64,000 bases of DNA from assembly GCF_024713975.1 (NCBI RefSeq), contig NC_091111.1, positions 1,240,001 through 1,304,000 of the forward strand. The letters run 5' to 3'. The translations under genes were made by a program, and so were the position numbers. The notes under the pieces are model-generated. The model saw only the letters and a list, made by a program, of their open reading frames with translations, had not been told where the DNA came from and did no database searches. Shown in pieces: positions 1-11,776 of the stretch (position 1 is its first letter; each line of letters starts with the position of its first letter). The DNA comes from Paralichthys olivaceus. Taxonomy: Eukaryota > Chordata > Actinopteri > Pleuronectiformes > Paralichthyidae.

Positions 1-300
1 TTTGGGGTTGACCGTTTGTATGTACGTCCCTTTCTTGTGAACGTGATAGCTTAAGAACGGCTGGAGCTTATTTCTTCAAATTTGGTACAAACATTCAATT
101 GGAGTGAAAGGTGAACTTATTTTATTTTGGTGGTCAAAGGTCAAGGTCACTGTGACCTCACAAAGCACATTTTTGCCTTGTGAACACAATATCTCCCAAA
201 TACCTTGAGGGAATCCTCTCATAATTGGCATTAACATTTATTTAGACTCAAGCATTAATTAATTAATTTTGGTAGAGAAAGGTCAAAGGCCAGGGTATAT
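1..300. repeat. Probable interspersed repeat containing AGGTCA half-sites
   Basis: Non-coding AT-rich sequence. The block around 130-160 has three hormone-receptor half-sites: AGGTCA at 138-143, AGGTCA at 144-149 and the inverse TGACCT at 153-158. I recall this kind of text (heat-stable phrases such as 'ggtcaaaggtcaaggtcac') recurring in fish genomes, so I treat it as an interspersed repeat; family and boundaries are unknown. A short (TA)n run follows at about 297-312. Confidence 0.4.
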
Positions 301-463
301 ATATATATATACATATATACACAACTTAAAAAGACTCAAAGTGTGACGTTTTGAAGTGTGTAAAAACCCCAAGGGTTCAAGGGGGTCTTATAATCAAAAT
401 AAACTGGATCGTGATGTTGTATAGATGACGGAGGGCGATAATTGTTATGACTCTGAGTCATAT

Positions 464-491
464 TGTGTGTGTGTGTGTGTGTGTGTGTGTG
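464..491. repeat. (TG)n microsatellite
   Basis: Fourteen TG units without interruption. No gene was found around it; 492-1100 holds no recognisable coding or repeat signal. Confidence 0.9.
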
Positions 492-1100
492 ACATTGCCA
501 TTTTCTATACATTTGTGCATGTGTTAAAGTGTTTCTGTTTATTACTATTTATGTCAGAGGCAGTCCTAACTGCTTGTTTGTGGTACCTTTTTCCAGGTAA
601 GATCCCTGTATCTCCTTTAGTCTCTTTTTTTTCGAGTGAAGTTAGTTTGCTGTGATAGATTGTTTTGTCTGTTATCTTGGCTGTGCTCTTCCTGACGTTC
701 TTTTTTTTTAACAAAGGATCTGTAAAAATAAATCATTGTTTGGACTGCAAACAGTGTCAACTACCCAGAAAAGCAGCTCCCACTATGCATGAAGGAGGGA
801 GGATGGGTTCTGGAACCTTTGCTGGGGTTCTTGGGGGCTATCTGTATGGAGAGGGCATCCAGTTTCTGGTTGCAGGAACTGGGTCTGTAAGTCAAAACCC
901 TCCCTAGAAAAAAGCCTACCTAGCTTGTCGGGGGTCTACGTAATCTCTCGGCTGACTGAAGATAGACTAGGTTTGTCCACACAATGAATGGATGCTCCGC
1001 CCCCTCCAAGCAGTGCCAGCACTCCTCCAGAGACAGCTTGTTCGGCTTGAGAGAGGCAACAAGATCATCAGCCTCCAGCACGAACTGCTGAAAAGGTTGG

Positions 1101-1750
1101 GTGGATAGACAGATAGACAGACAGACAGACAGGTGTACTTTATTGATCCCAATTGGGAAATTGTTGTATCACAAGAGCAGGTCAAGGACATTCTCGAGTA
1201 AAGAACAAAAAGCTAAATGCAAAGACTACAAAGAGACAAAAAATACTATGATGACTTCCACACTAATACTGAAATTGCAGTATTCTGGAAGAGACAAGGC
1301 GCAAAATTGCAGCATTTGTTTGAAACATGACTAAAGTAATAAATATGACAATATGCAGTAAAATGAATATGAATATAATATGTGCAAAAGAAATTAAAAA
1401 AATTTGTTATTGTACTATCAGAAGTGATAATTGTACAGTCTTATTGCTGTGGGCAGGAAAGACTACTTGTATCTGTCCTTGGGGCAGCGGAGCTGAACCA
1501 GTCTGTTGGAGAAAGTGCTCCGTTGTCTGTGCAACAGGTGGTGGAGAGGATGCTCTTGATTGTTCATGATGCATAGTTTCTTCAGCGCCCTCCTCTCCAA
1601 CACCACTTCAAAAGAGTCCGGTTTGCAGCCAATGACGTAGCCAAGCTTAATCACTTAAGTCTGTTAGTGTCACCGTCTCCGATGCTGCTCCCCCAACAGA
1701 CCACAGCAAAATACAGTACAGTGGCTACAACAGACTGTTATTTCCATCAT
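1101..1750 (-). mobile_element. 5'-truncated LINE fragment (C-terminal reverse transcriptase region plus tail), minus strand
   Basis: Read on the minus strand, 1654-1463 encodes a LINE C-terminal region with the pattern VIGCKPDSFE, then HPLHHLL and QRSTFSNRL, typical of the tail of fish non-LTR reverse transcriptases. The element ends at 1139-1160 with a sequence of the 'tttattgatccc' type, followed by a GACA/GATA-type simple repeat (about 1101-1131), which is the usual 3' tail. Frameshifts and the missing 5' part make it dead. A related copy lies at 61341-61985. Confidence 0.75.
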
Positions 1751-3367
1751 GTGATAATGAACACCCCAGTTCTAGATGGGGTTCCGTGAATGGAGGATTG
1801 TGTCTGGCTCAACAGGGTTCCTCCTCTGCCTGATGAGCCTAATCTTTTTAGCACTGGGCAATGGTGTGGCCAGGCTGGCCACAGTAAAGACAGAGACGCT
1901 CCCTGAATCTCTACTGTTGTTCTGTTGCTGTGAGCCGAGCCCTCCCCAGCTGCATGGAATCCTCAGTAGGTTCGGCAGAGGTCAAGCAGGGTAAAAGATC
2001 ATCAGGGGAAGATTGTATACACTTGCAGAGTGAAGAGAGACATGGGAATGGGGAAAAGCACTGGAAGGCAGAGAGGAGCTGTGAACACATAGTCTACAAC
2101 AGTAGCATTACATTCTATCAACTGAAAAGGGGATCTCTTTTTTGTGTTTCCGGAAACACAAGAATGTGAATGTGAAGCTTTATATTACTATTGATATATC
2201 TCGTGTAAGATAACAGTTATTCGGAGAAATGTAGTGTAAATTAAATGTCCCCTCATTCCACAGCAGGTAACAGGAGGTAGAAAGAACAAAGTTTCTGGTC
2301 TGAACAGTCTGAAGTAAAGAGAGGAGGTCAGTGGATCTTGTGGGGTATTTTCTAATATCTGATTCCCAGAAGAAAGCTCAGGCCCGAAAATAAACTCCTA
2401 CAGTTTAAAGTATCTACAAGTGTTTATATTTCCACTCCTTCCAGAAGCCATTTTACAGCCCTGACATGTAAACACTGATGTGGGAATCACATGTGGTAAT
2501 GTAAGGTCATGTTCTCACCAAATTCTTTAACTGAGCCTGAGAAAAGAGCAGATAGAGTGCAAACAGATGCTTAGGGTTGTGATGACTATCATGCAGGATT
2601 CTTTAAGAGTTCCTCATCATAAGGTCGCAAAATGCAGGGACTGAGAACAGTTCATGCTAGAGGAGCCTGAATGACAAAAATGTAAACACCTATTTTTGGC
2701 GAATTTGCGACATTACTGGAGTGGAACAGCTGGATGAGCAGCAGTGGTTAAGTAGTGGGTCTGAAGCAGTTTCAGCTTCAATTGGGTCAGTGTGTGAGGT
2801 TGCAACAGAGGAAGCATCAGCAGTAATGTTTTGCTAGAAAAGAAACTCCTGATTAGAGGAGAGTTTTGTTGCTTATTGGACACCTCGGAAGATCTTGAAG
2901 AGATAGGGACTTGTCTCCTGTAGAGCCCAGAGCTGTCAATATGATCAATATGTTGTTCTGTCTGCTGAATGTGTAAATAAGCAGCTGGTCAACAGGATAA
3001 CATCAACAATGTTACAGCATCAGCAGTTACCAGTGGTGTGTCTCGAGAGGTGGGTGTAGGCCACAGTTTTTTTTAAAGCAGCCTGTCCTGCAAAGGATAA
3101 ATGTTATGAACAGTGACATCTAAGACTACTCTTCGCTCAATACTGGGCCAATATTATTTGCACATTTTTATTTAATTTGTGATGCAATGGAAATTTTGTA
3201 TCAATGCTGGCCCACACACTTTAGGGTGAGAAAACTACATAATTATGCATTTGAAGTCAACTCAGTTCATCCACACATGCCAATTGGATTATTATTCTCT
3301 TGTGTGCATAATGAAACACTTTTCTCCAACTATTATGGAGCCATCTCATTAACGAAATGTAAAAATG
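1751..3367. other. Intergenic DNA, no gene seen
   Basis: No exon with credible splice sites, no RNA gene and no clear repeat could be recognised. The open frames here are short and have no family resemblance. Confidence 0.5.
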
Positions 3368-4300
3368 GCATCAGATGATGGACTTGTCTCTGTACTCATC
3401 CTGTTGGATCTTAGAGCAGCATTTGACACCATAGATCATAAGATTCCTTTACAAAGACTGGAACAACATCAGAGGATCAGCACTAGACTGGTTTAAATCA
3501 TATTTAAGATCATCAAGGCCTGGATGACCTAAAACTTCTTACTTTTACTGAGGTCGTTGTAATTGTAATTGTCCCTAAACATCTTAGAGAATCACTGTCT
3601 GAACAGATAGTTACCTTGGACGGTGTCAGCTTGGCCTCCAACTCAACTGTGAGGAACCTTGGAGTTATGTTTGACCAGGACATGTCATTTAACAAACACA
3701 TAAAACAAGTCTCTAGGACAGCTTTCTTCCACCTGCGCAGTATTAACAAAATTAGAAACATCCTGTCTAAGAAGGATGCTGAGAAACTAGTCCACGCATT
3801 CATTACCTCTAGATTAGATTACTGTAATTCCTTATTATCAGGATGCCCCAGGAAATCGGTAAAAAGTCTACAGTTGGTCCAAAATGCCGCAGCATGAGTG
3901 CTGACAGGAACTAGAGGGAGAGATCATATTACTCCTGTCTTAGCTTCTCTACATTGGCTCCCTGTAAAATTCTGAATAGATTTCAAAATCCTGCTCCTCA
4001 CATTTAAAGCCCTTAATAATCAAGCCCCTTCATATATCAAAGAGCTGATAACACCATATTATCCAAATAGAACACTTTGTTCGCAAAACACAGGCTCTCT
4101 TGTGGTTCCAAGAGTCAGTAAGATTAGAACAGGAGGTAGAGCATTCAGCTACCAGGCTCCTCTCCTGTGGAACCAGCTCCCACTCTGGGTTCAGGAGGCA
4201 GACACCATCTCTGCATTTGAAGTTAAACTTAAAACGTTCCTTTTTGATAAAGCCTATAGTTAGTTCTGGATCAGGTGAGTCCTGAACCCTCCCTTAGTTA
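3368..4300 (+). mobile_element. L2-like LINE reverse transcriptase remnant, plus strand
   Basis: The sequence begins with a reverse transcriptase motif (LILLDLRAAFDTIDHK, near 3390-3440). After an internal deletion it resumes at about 3616 with [29 protein letters not shown] and QLVQNAAA, then after a stop codon [15 protein letters not shown]. It ends with the usual C-terminus ([10 protein letters not shown], about 4230-4262). This order is standard for the L2/CR1 group of fish LINEs. Stop codons, frameshifts and the missing endonuclease part show that it is inactive. The minus-strand copy at 50690-51800 is the same family. Confidence 0.85.
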
Positions 4301-5511
4301 TGCTGCTATAGGTGCTGTCTTTCTCTCTGCAAAAAGGCTGCAACTCCGATGTGCAGCTTACAGTAAGCTGAAGAGAAAAGTAGTTACCATAAATTTGCAT
4401 CCTCTAACCCATGTTACATGTGTGATGACTATAAATATTTTTCCACTGTAAAACGCTGTGATTGCACAATGTTGGGACTGAATTGCTTTGTGTGTGTGTG
4501 TGTGTGTCTGTGTTGTTGGTCAGTGCAGAGTGGTGCACCTGCAGTTACAAGTTCATTTGCATAAAAGTGACATGACAATTGATAAATGGGTGAATGTTGA
4601 TGCATTCTGAACATTTACTTCAGCACTTTAAGCCGAAGCTAGGCCCATGGCTAAAGGGATGCTGTTCCAGCTCCAGATGTAACTTTAGTCCCAAAGACCC
4701 TCCAAGCATTACAAGACCCAGGTCAAACCATCAGAACCTATAGTATACTAGGAGCACAGAACAAAACCTTTATTTTGAAAGTTCTTGTTACCACTGCAGA
4801 CCTTGACTTCTTATATTTAACCGTAACATGGTTCAGAGCAGCTACGTGAACTCACAAAGGTCACCAAGGGCAATTGGTCTAGAAGGAGGCCTAATTTTCA
4901 GAAAACATTTGTAGCCATATTTCTGTTAATAATGTAACTAGCTTTGAGGTACTTGTATTTAAATTGAACTCACTCCAGTTCGCTGTATTGTTGAAACTGC
5001 TTCTTAATAAATGTTTAGAATTCTCTCTGGTTCTTACGTTTCATGTTGACTAAACCCAGTTTTTGAATGTTACTGAGTCCTATTATTTTTTACTCGTTTC
5101 TTCGAATACAAATGACCAGTTAAAGGCCTTCAACCAATTCTGCTTATCCACACTGGAAATTGTTCCTGTGAAAAAAGAAGTAAACTTCTTCATGGATGAA
5201 AGAGGAGATCCATAGCCTGCACATATGAGAAAGGTCAACACAGGTGATCATCTCGCAACTTCAAACAACTGCAAGGTAAAGGAAGCACAGGACCAGTATT
5301 TCTCCAGCTAATCCCCCAGTTTAATACAGTTTGTAAACTCTCCTTCACTTACTGCAGCTGATTGTGATTTTATCTCACCTCCTTCATAGAAAAGATTGAA
5401 CATATCAGGGGTAATATAAATCCTGCTGCCTCTGCAATGGACCCCATGGACCCCATAGACCTGAGTGTTTGTTGAGACAATCAGAGAGACAGACACACAG
5501 AAATTTCTGGA
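4301..5511. other. Intergenic DNA downstream of ptger2
   Basis: No gene recognised. A short GT run is at about 4490-4507. The first 100-200 bases may be the untranslated 3' end of the preceding LINE. Confidence 0.4.
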
Positions 5512-5517
5512 TTTATT
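5512..5517 (-). terminator. Candidate poly(A) signal of ptger2 (AATAAA, minus strand)
   Basis: The plus strand reads TTTATT, which is AATAAA on the gene strand, about 150 bases after the stop codon at 5665. It is the first canonical hexamer downstream. No transcript end is available to confirm it. Confidence 0.45.
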
Positions 5518-5664
5518 AGCAACAAAACCTTGGCGTAATGACCCACCGATTAATATATTAACTTCCTATATATGGCAACATCTGCTCTGGTCGGTTTTTA
5601 GCTTTTCTTCAGTTCACTTCAGCCACACTCAGAAAGAGAATATGATGCAAGGGCCTTGTGCAAC

Positions 5665-5904
5665 TCATCCATGTCCACTGTTGTCCTCATTTTCCTGTTT
5701 CTGGAGCTGTATAGCATGGCCTCCAGTTTGTTTGGACCTCTGTGGTTTGTGCAGCTTCTTCCAAATCATTTTCAGAGCAGAGGGGCGGAGGATGATGAAA
5801 ACCCACGGGTTAATGATGGAGTGAAATGACAGCAAACGGAGAGCCCCGAGATCCTCTGTGGCAAGCTCTTTATGGGTACTTCTTAGGTTTATGTACACCG
5901 TGAG
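5665..5904 (-). CDS. ptger2: ptger2 coding exon 2 (TM7 and cytoplasmic tail)
   Basis: The acceptor is a run of C bases ending in AAG just before 5904 on the gene strand. The exon continues in phase as LTVYINLRSTHK, then TM7 and a short basic and polar tail ending ENEDNSGHG with TGA at 5667-5665. The ten-base C run is an unusually pure pyrimidine tract. Confidence 0.87.
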   Translation of the reverse strand, partial: LTVYINLRSTHKELATEDLGALRLLSFHSIINPWVFIILRPSALKMIWKKLHKPQRSKQTGGHAIQLQKQENEDNSGHG

Positions 5905-7365
5905 CTTGGGGGGGGGGGAGAAATACAGTATTATAACAGAATACAATCAAAAGTGAGAACTGTGCAACAATGCATAACAACAAAGCTTTACTGTGAGGAC
6001 AGTTTACGGTGTACTCAGAGCCTATAGACTTTAAAGTGTTTTAAATGCAGTTCCCCTCAGCTGTTATATGTTTCTCAACAATCCAGCATACAGAGCAACA
6101 TGCACATTGTGTGGAGTGCAGTGTTATATTGCGAAGGATAGTGTATGATATTATTGTTACCATTTTATATGCAGTATTAAGCAGTATTGTCATGTGGGAG
6201 CTGGTAGAGATGGAGGTGCACTTTTGAAATTGTTGCATAGGTTCATCTAATAATGTGTTAAATGTGAATTAAGCAAATATTTAGTAAGTGAAATCCAAAT
6301 CTGCAAACCAATAATTATATCATCATATAACTTGCTCTAGTATACATTTCTCTGTGAGGTAGAGTGATGAAGCATTAAATGCTAATACAGCAGCATATAA
6401 ACCTGGAAAAGATAAAACAGAGATATCTGTGTTTCTTTTGTTTCCTGGCAATATACTCTATACCAGCAAGAACCATAGGCAAGAACAGTCCGTGTTTTAT
6501 TGGTTTCTTGTTGATACCTATGGATGAATCACACTGTTGTTAAGATGTTAACCATTAGAGCTCTTACCACTATGGGAGAGGTGCAGCAGATGAAGACAAC
6601 AGTGATGACAACAAGTGGAAGCAGATGCGCCACCTCCTCCGTCATGGACCTTTTGTGCCGGGAGGGCGCAGACACGCGGCGCCGGCGGAGTTTACCCCTC
6701 CTGTGCATCATTATCAAGAGGTAAATGACAGATGCATTGCACACCACTGTCGTAGAGCCCATGATGACGATGAGAGATGCGTAAAAAACGGCGTAAGTTT
6801 TATCCTTTCCGACAGAGTCACTCATCTTTAGGAAGCACCAGGTCCCCGGGCAGTACTGCACGTATTCACCAAAACCCAGGAAAGGAGTGATGCTGAAAAA
6901 CATGCTGCCCAGGTAGATGAGCGTAATGGCAATGTAAGTAGAGCGTGTGGTTAAGTGCTGCTCGTAAATGTAAGGGTGGCCAATGGCGAGGTAGCGCTCG
7001 AGCGCTATTACGCATAGGATGCCCAGTGTGGATAGGCTCAGAAAGGTTATACTGAAGCCAAAGTAGAAGCACAGCTCATTGTTCGCACTCATCCCCACCA
7101 GTGTTTTCTTCTGAACATGAGCGGACAGCACAACAGGGCTGACAGACAGGGAGCCGAGCAGGTCTGTCACGAGAAGCGCAGTGACCAGAACCTGGTAAAG
7201 GGACCGGTTGGTCCTCCGGCGCCGAACCTGTAACAGGAGCAGTGCCACGATATTGCCCACCACAGCGGCCGAGAACATCGACGCCGACATAATAGGCTTT
7301 CCAGAATGCACGACGCCAGTGTGGAGGCAATGGATGTGATCTGTGGAGTTGTTTCCCGGAGACAT
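5665..7365 (-). CDS. ptger2: Prostaglandin E receptor 2-like G-protein-coupled receptor (EP2 subtype), two exons
   Basis: Join of 7365-6568 and 5904-5665 gives 345 aa. It is a rhodopsin-family receptor in the plasma membrane; the EP2/DP group binds prostaglandin E2 or D2 and signals through Gs to raise cAMP. Visible features: N-glycosylation sites at N5/N6; seven hydrophobic segments (about 26-46, 57-82, 98-124, 143-163, 190-218, 246-271, 286-306); ERY at 123-125 after TM3; the prostanoid second-loop signature QYCPGTWCF at 170-178; and the TM7 arginine (ALRLLS, R289) that contacts the ligand carboxylate in this family. The intron sits at the end of TM6, as in mammalian prostanoid receptors. 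The start is the first ATG in frame. MFSAAVVGN and ALERYLAIGHPY resemble EP2 more than DP1, but DP1 is the main alternative. Odd point: TM7 reads NPWVF where prostanoid receptors usually have DPW. Confidence 0.88.
6568..7365 (-). CDS. ptger2: ptger2 coding exon 1 (TM1-TM6)
   Basis: Starts at the ATG at 7365-7363 and ends in phase 0 before the donor GTAAGA (6567 downward), coding 266 residues that end CTSPIV. A later GT at the CTAATG/GTTAAC site would add residues that do not align with TM6, so the GTAAGA donor is preferred. Confidence 0.87.
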
Positions 7366-7484
7366 TAAGAATACACGAGGAGAGCGAGTGTTCAGCGGTG
7401 AAGTCCTGGAAGTCAGCGCACACGCTGCAACCACTGAGCTCGCGTCCCGCCCCTCAAAGAGCTCTCAGGCTCTAACCCTAACCC

Positions 7485-7541
7485 TAGACTCACTCTCTTC
7501 AAGTTTAGGCTTAAATCGTGGTTCATTGATAAAGCTAAGAG
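7485..7541 (+). mobile_element. Tiny L2-like LINE C-terminal fragment
   Basis: One frame reads FKFRLKSWFIDKAKS followed by a stop, matching the C-terminus of L2-like LINEs (compare KTFLFDKA at 4230-4262 and 51092-51150). It directly abuts a MITE fragment at 7542. Confidence 0.6.
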
Positions 7542-7690
7542 TTAAAGGTTCAGTGAGTAAGATTCAGGTGAACGGGATCTATTGGCAGAAACTGAATATA
7601 AAATAATCCTAGTGATGTTTTCACGTGTGTAATAATCTAAATTGTATGAATTGTTGTTTTCTTTACCATAGAATGGATCCTTTATATTTA
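7542..7690 (-). mobile_element. TTAA-ended MITE fragment (family A), reverse orientation
   Basis: Begins TTAAAGGTTCAG and contains the family A right-half words in reverse complement (ctattggcagaaactgaa, aataatcctagtgatgtttt, ctaaattgtatgaatt). Only half of the element is present. Full copies are at 32566-32914 and 54109-54446. Confidence 0.7.
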
Positions 7691-8128
7691 AAAACTTTAG
7701 ATTTACATCCGGGGGGGTCAATCCACAACTCTGTTAGTTAGATACCTGTAAGTGGAAGTCCATGGCTCCTAAATCACCTTGATTTGTCTGCACATTTGAG
7801 TACATGGAAAATGCTACCACTCGTATTACGATGTCAGTTCTGTCTATTCATGTAGTTTTGTATATGAGTTGCAATTTCATTTTCAGAGAAAGAAATGATT
7901 GCTGTTTTTGTGGCAGACTGTGTCCTCTGGATGGCGCCATTGACCAAGATTTTTGCAGCACCCAAAATTTGCATTGTAAGCTAAAAAACTGAAATAGGTC
8001 TGGTACTTTGAAATTATTTAAATGATTGGTAAATCACAACCAGTGCTACAGAATGCTTTTCACTGGTTATAATTAAAGGCATGATACAATAATTAAAGTT
8101 TTATTTTGGGGGTATTCAAAATAAAGGG

Positions 8129-8270
8129 TAGGCAACTGGACTTGCTTGTGTTTCTTGAAGATTCTTCACCTCTCTTCCAAGAGGCTTATTCAATTTAATC
8201 AGTTAGAGCTGAAGAAGCCCCTTGGATGAGAAGTGAAACATGAAGAAACACGAGCAAGTCCAGTTGCCTA
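8129..8270. repeat. Long inverted repeat, 29-base arms, element terminus
   Basis: The left arm starts taggcaactggacttgct at 8129 and the right arm is its complement ending at 8270 (about 29 bases, one or two mismatches). A second, weaker inverted pair lies inside, around 'ttcacctctcttccaagagg' and its complement. I have seen this type of text at the ends of retroelements in fish (possibly Penelope-like), but that assignment is from memory. Confidence 0.6.
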
Positions 8271-11140
8271 CATACACTTGTACAACTTCTGAAAATACAA
8301 TGGCCTGGATGACTGAGAATCTTTGTTGTACTTTGTTATCTACGACCACAGGATTTTGCTGCAGTTGCTATTTATCCTCTTAGAATGAAAATAGGTCTTG
8401 AAGAACATAAGCTCAGAGGCTGAATACTCTGACCACATGAAATAGATTGATTTCCTTTTCTCATATTACGCTTGCTGCCAAGACACAAAGAGGTCCAACC
8501 ACCATACTCTAGAACCTGACGTCTCAGCCTCTGTGTCCCAACACCACCTTTCCATCACCCAGTAATGGGCCTGCTCTCCTCAAGAGTTGTGAACAGTGCT
8601 GGAGGAAGATTCCATTCTGACTGGATCAGTGAGATCGTCCAGCTTAACTTGAAAGAAAGTGAAAAAAAGTTTGAATTCACCCCTTAACTCTTATCCAACC
8701 TAAAAGGTCAGGAAGAGCTGATGATATGGGGCTGAGTTTCTTTGTCCACAAACTATACTTTTGTACTACACAGTATATACACAATACATTTTATAGAAAG
8801 AAAGAAATAATCATGCGTTTGTCATACCTTATCCTTTTTCATTGCTATTTGTTATTGCGCAAATATTAGAAAGAAGTGTCAATGTGTTGTTTAAATGCTC
8901 TAAACACATATATAACGCATGTATTTTCAGATTCCAACTTCAAAACAACTTATGAAATGGAACCTTCCGAGGAGCTTGTCTGTTTGGGCATAGCCATTCC
9001 AGTCTTTCCTGCTTGTCCTGGATCTACACTCCAGTCTCCACCAGATTGCTCAGTTCACCGATGTGGTGCTAACACAAAGGCCTTACACTTTTTTTTTCTA
9101 GCTTTGTTTTGTTGTGTTTGCCTGAACTCAGCCTGATCTTGTTCTTCCCTGTACCTACTCCATCAGCCCTCTCACTCCCAAACTGATGCTAACCCATTTC
9201 TGCAACAAATCTGCTTCTCAACATTTGAATACTTTTTCTCTGAGTTCTGCTTCAGAATCAAAATTTTACTATTTCATCAACACAGGACCTCTTTGGCACA
9301 GAGGTATGAGCAGTGGCTTAATCTTCTGATGCACTTCCCTGTCCACATATGGATGTATTTTTGAGCAAATCACTGAACATGCAGTTGCTTCCAATGCACC
9401 TTCAATGTGTTATGTCATTTATTTCCCCACATTAGTCATTCTTCATTTGTCCATCAGATATCCCCTCACTTTTTCCTTGTCTCATTCACCTCATCCACCT
9501 GAGCCTCCCTACCTGTTCCTGGTCCTCTCACAGACACAGACTCATGGTTTCAGTCTTTCACAGTGGTCTGCTCACTATGTAATCACCATCTAACAGTGAG
9601 ATGGGATAGTGAGATGCGGTTCAGTTTTTTTTTAGGACTAATTGTATTTTTGAGAACTGTTCTGCTGGGCTAACTGTAGGGGGCTCCCTCTGAAAACAGT
9701 CAAAAGGACATACTCTAATTGTGGCTTTTACAAGATAATTGTAATTATTCAATATGTAAAATGTTTTTTAATTTAGCCCAATAAAAACGAATACTTAAGA
9801 ATTCAGTATTTCTCAACTAAACTGACACAAAATATAATTGTAGGAGCTGAATAAGTAGATGTGGAGAGTCTTTTAATGGTGTTTGTAGGTAGTTGAAGGT
9901 ATTTTTATTCATGAGTCCACTGCTTCTGAAAACCTTGACTTTTGGTTTAGCCTGTGTTCTGTGCTATTTTGCTCGTTTTGATATATCTAATGCTTCATTA
10001 ACATTCAACAAATAGAAAAATAAAATTCCCTCCATAATGATTTAGACACCTCTCTTCCTTTGTGTCGGGGGGACACGGTTTGAGCAAAAGGAACAAAGAT
10101 AAGGCAGCACACCAGTAAACAAAAGCAGTCACATATGGGAGTGCAGTATAAATAATCAGATATCTGCTCATTAAATGCATAGCTACTCTGCTCCCTCCCT
10201 GCTGTGCTATCAGTCCCCCATGACAAAAACAGCGAAAGGGGAAGAAAAATTGGTAGGATTTTCAAAATTCAACCACAAGGTGCTTTGTTTTGCGAAATAT
10301 CACTATGTCAGGGACCCAGCATTCAATGCTTAGGTCTCTGGGATCTCATGACACCCAACATATTGGTGGGAGGTTCAGTAGAGAGAGAGGCAGAGAGGGT
10401 AAGAGAAACAGTCCATTATTAAAAATACTGCTCCATGGATCCTCATTTCACAGTTATAAACTCCTGTTCCCTCCACCTCAGAGGTGTTATTTGTTATACT
10501 AATCCTGAAATCCTTGTTTTAACTGACATCAACCTATATAGTCACTCATTCAGGACCTTTACTTTTTAACTGATTCATTTTACGCGTACCTAATGTGCTG
10601 GGCATTTTAGTACACTGTTAGTCAAAGTAAATAATTTAAAAAAATAGTTTTAGTCCAGACCAGTCAACAAATAAGTATTTAGTCAAACTTCAGCAAACTT
10701 CTTTAAAATAAGATTGAACTTTAAAAGATGCAGCAAAATTAACAATTTCAATGGAGTCAGACTTCTGCAAATTGAGTCAATGAGAAAGTAAACCAGAAAG
10801 AAGAAGTCTCCACAAACACACTGAACTTTGTACAACAGCCCAACAATATAACCTGAAGTAATGTTTGGCTCTGTCAGTACTACAGCTGTTCATTTTATTA
10901 AATTATTCTGTAGTTTGTTGAGGTTGAGTAAACTACCATTCAAATAAATGTGTAAATACTGTATGCACTGGCCTATGCCACGTTACTGAATTGAAATGAA
11001 GAAGTAATAGTTGTGATGTTTGTTAGTGTGATAAACTCTCCCACTGTTTATCAGATGCTCTGTAAATCAGTGGATTAGCGTGGTGGATACTTTCTCGTGA
11101 AGTACCCAAAGTTAGAAGGTTTGATGGAACAGTGTTGTGT
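8271..11140. other. Intergenic DNA between ptger2 and zfp36l1
   Basis: No gene recognised on either strand. The open frames are short and show no family motifs or splice-compatible exons. Confidence 0.5.
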
Positions 11141-11191
<51 letters not shown>

Positions 11192-11225
11192 TACTTTATT
11201 CCTCCCCAAAGGGAAATTAGGCAAT
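11141..11225 (-). repeat. (GATA)n microsatellite with adjoining LINE tail
   Basis: About 51 bases of GATA (11141-11191) run into 'ttactttattcctcccc' and 'aagggaaatt', the same tail type seen beside the GACA/GATA repeats at 1101 and 61341. This is the 3' end of a minus-strand LINE fragment. Confidence 0.75.
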
Positions 11226-11329
11226 TAGGTTTATACTGCAAATGTGTAAAAGTGAAAGGAGCCACCTTGACCACACTGATCTACTCTAATCAGCCATATG
11301 CACTTTATTGTTCTGATCATAAACCACAT

Positions 11330-11388
11330 AGTATTGTGGGACTAATAAAGAAAACACGTCTTATCTTATCTTATCTAAGTTGTGAGCC
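11330..11388 (+). mobile_element. LINE 3' tail, plus strand, with (TCTTA)n end
   Basis: 'gtgggactaataaagaaaac' followed by tandem 'cttat' units is the usual 3' terminus of fish LINEs of the same type, here in plus orientation. Confidence 0.6.
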
Positions 11389-11591
11389 ATATCAACCTCA
11401 TAATGCCACAGGTGGGAGTCTGTCTGCTGTGTTGCACTTTTCGTATAGGGTCTATGGTTGCACTGCGTTAGCCTCATATAGCAGCACACGTGTGGTGTGT
11501 ATCTTTATGCGAGGAGAAGGAAGGGCTCTTTATTTGAGAGTGTGCGTCTGTGCTGTCTCCCCTGAAGCCCGGATCAGACACTGGTGCAGGG

Positions 11592-11628
11592 GCGTCCTGC
11601 AGGGGCGCTGTGTGCCCCTGCAGGACGC
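11592..11628. repeat. Perfect GC-rich hairpin, 14-base arms
   Basis: Arms gcgtcctgcagggg (11592-11605) and cccctgcaggacgc (11615-11628) are exact complements around a 9-base loop, each carrying CCTGCAGG. It lies 149 bases before the zfp36l1 ATG. Confidence 0.85.
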
Positions 11629-11776
11629 ACAGTGGACCCGCCCACCCCGCAGCCATGGCCGCCGCCTGCAGAAAACGAAGTGCGCAGTAGAACGACGCGG
11701 CAGAGGGGGGGCTCTTCACGGAGCAGTGAACAACCATCAAAGTGAAATAGTACCTCTTATTCTCCACCAACAAAAC

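Noticed and set aside
7480..7494. Telomere-like CTAACCCTAACCCTA
   Set aside because: Only two to three units, beside a LINE fragment; too short to be an interstitial telomere array.
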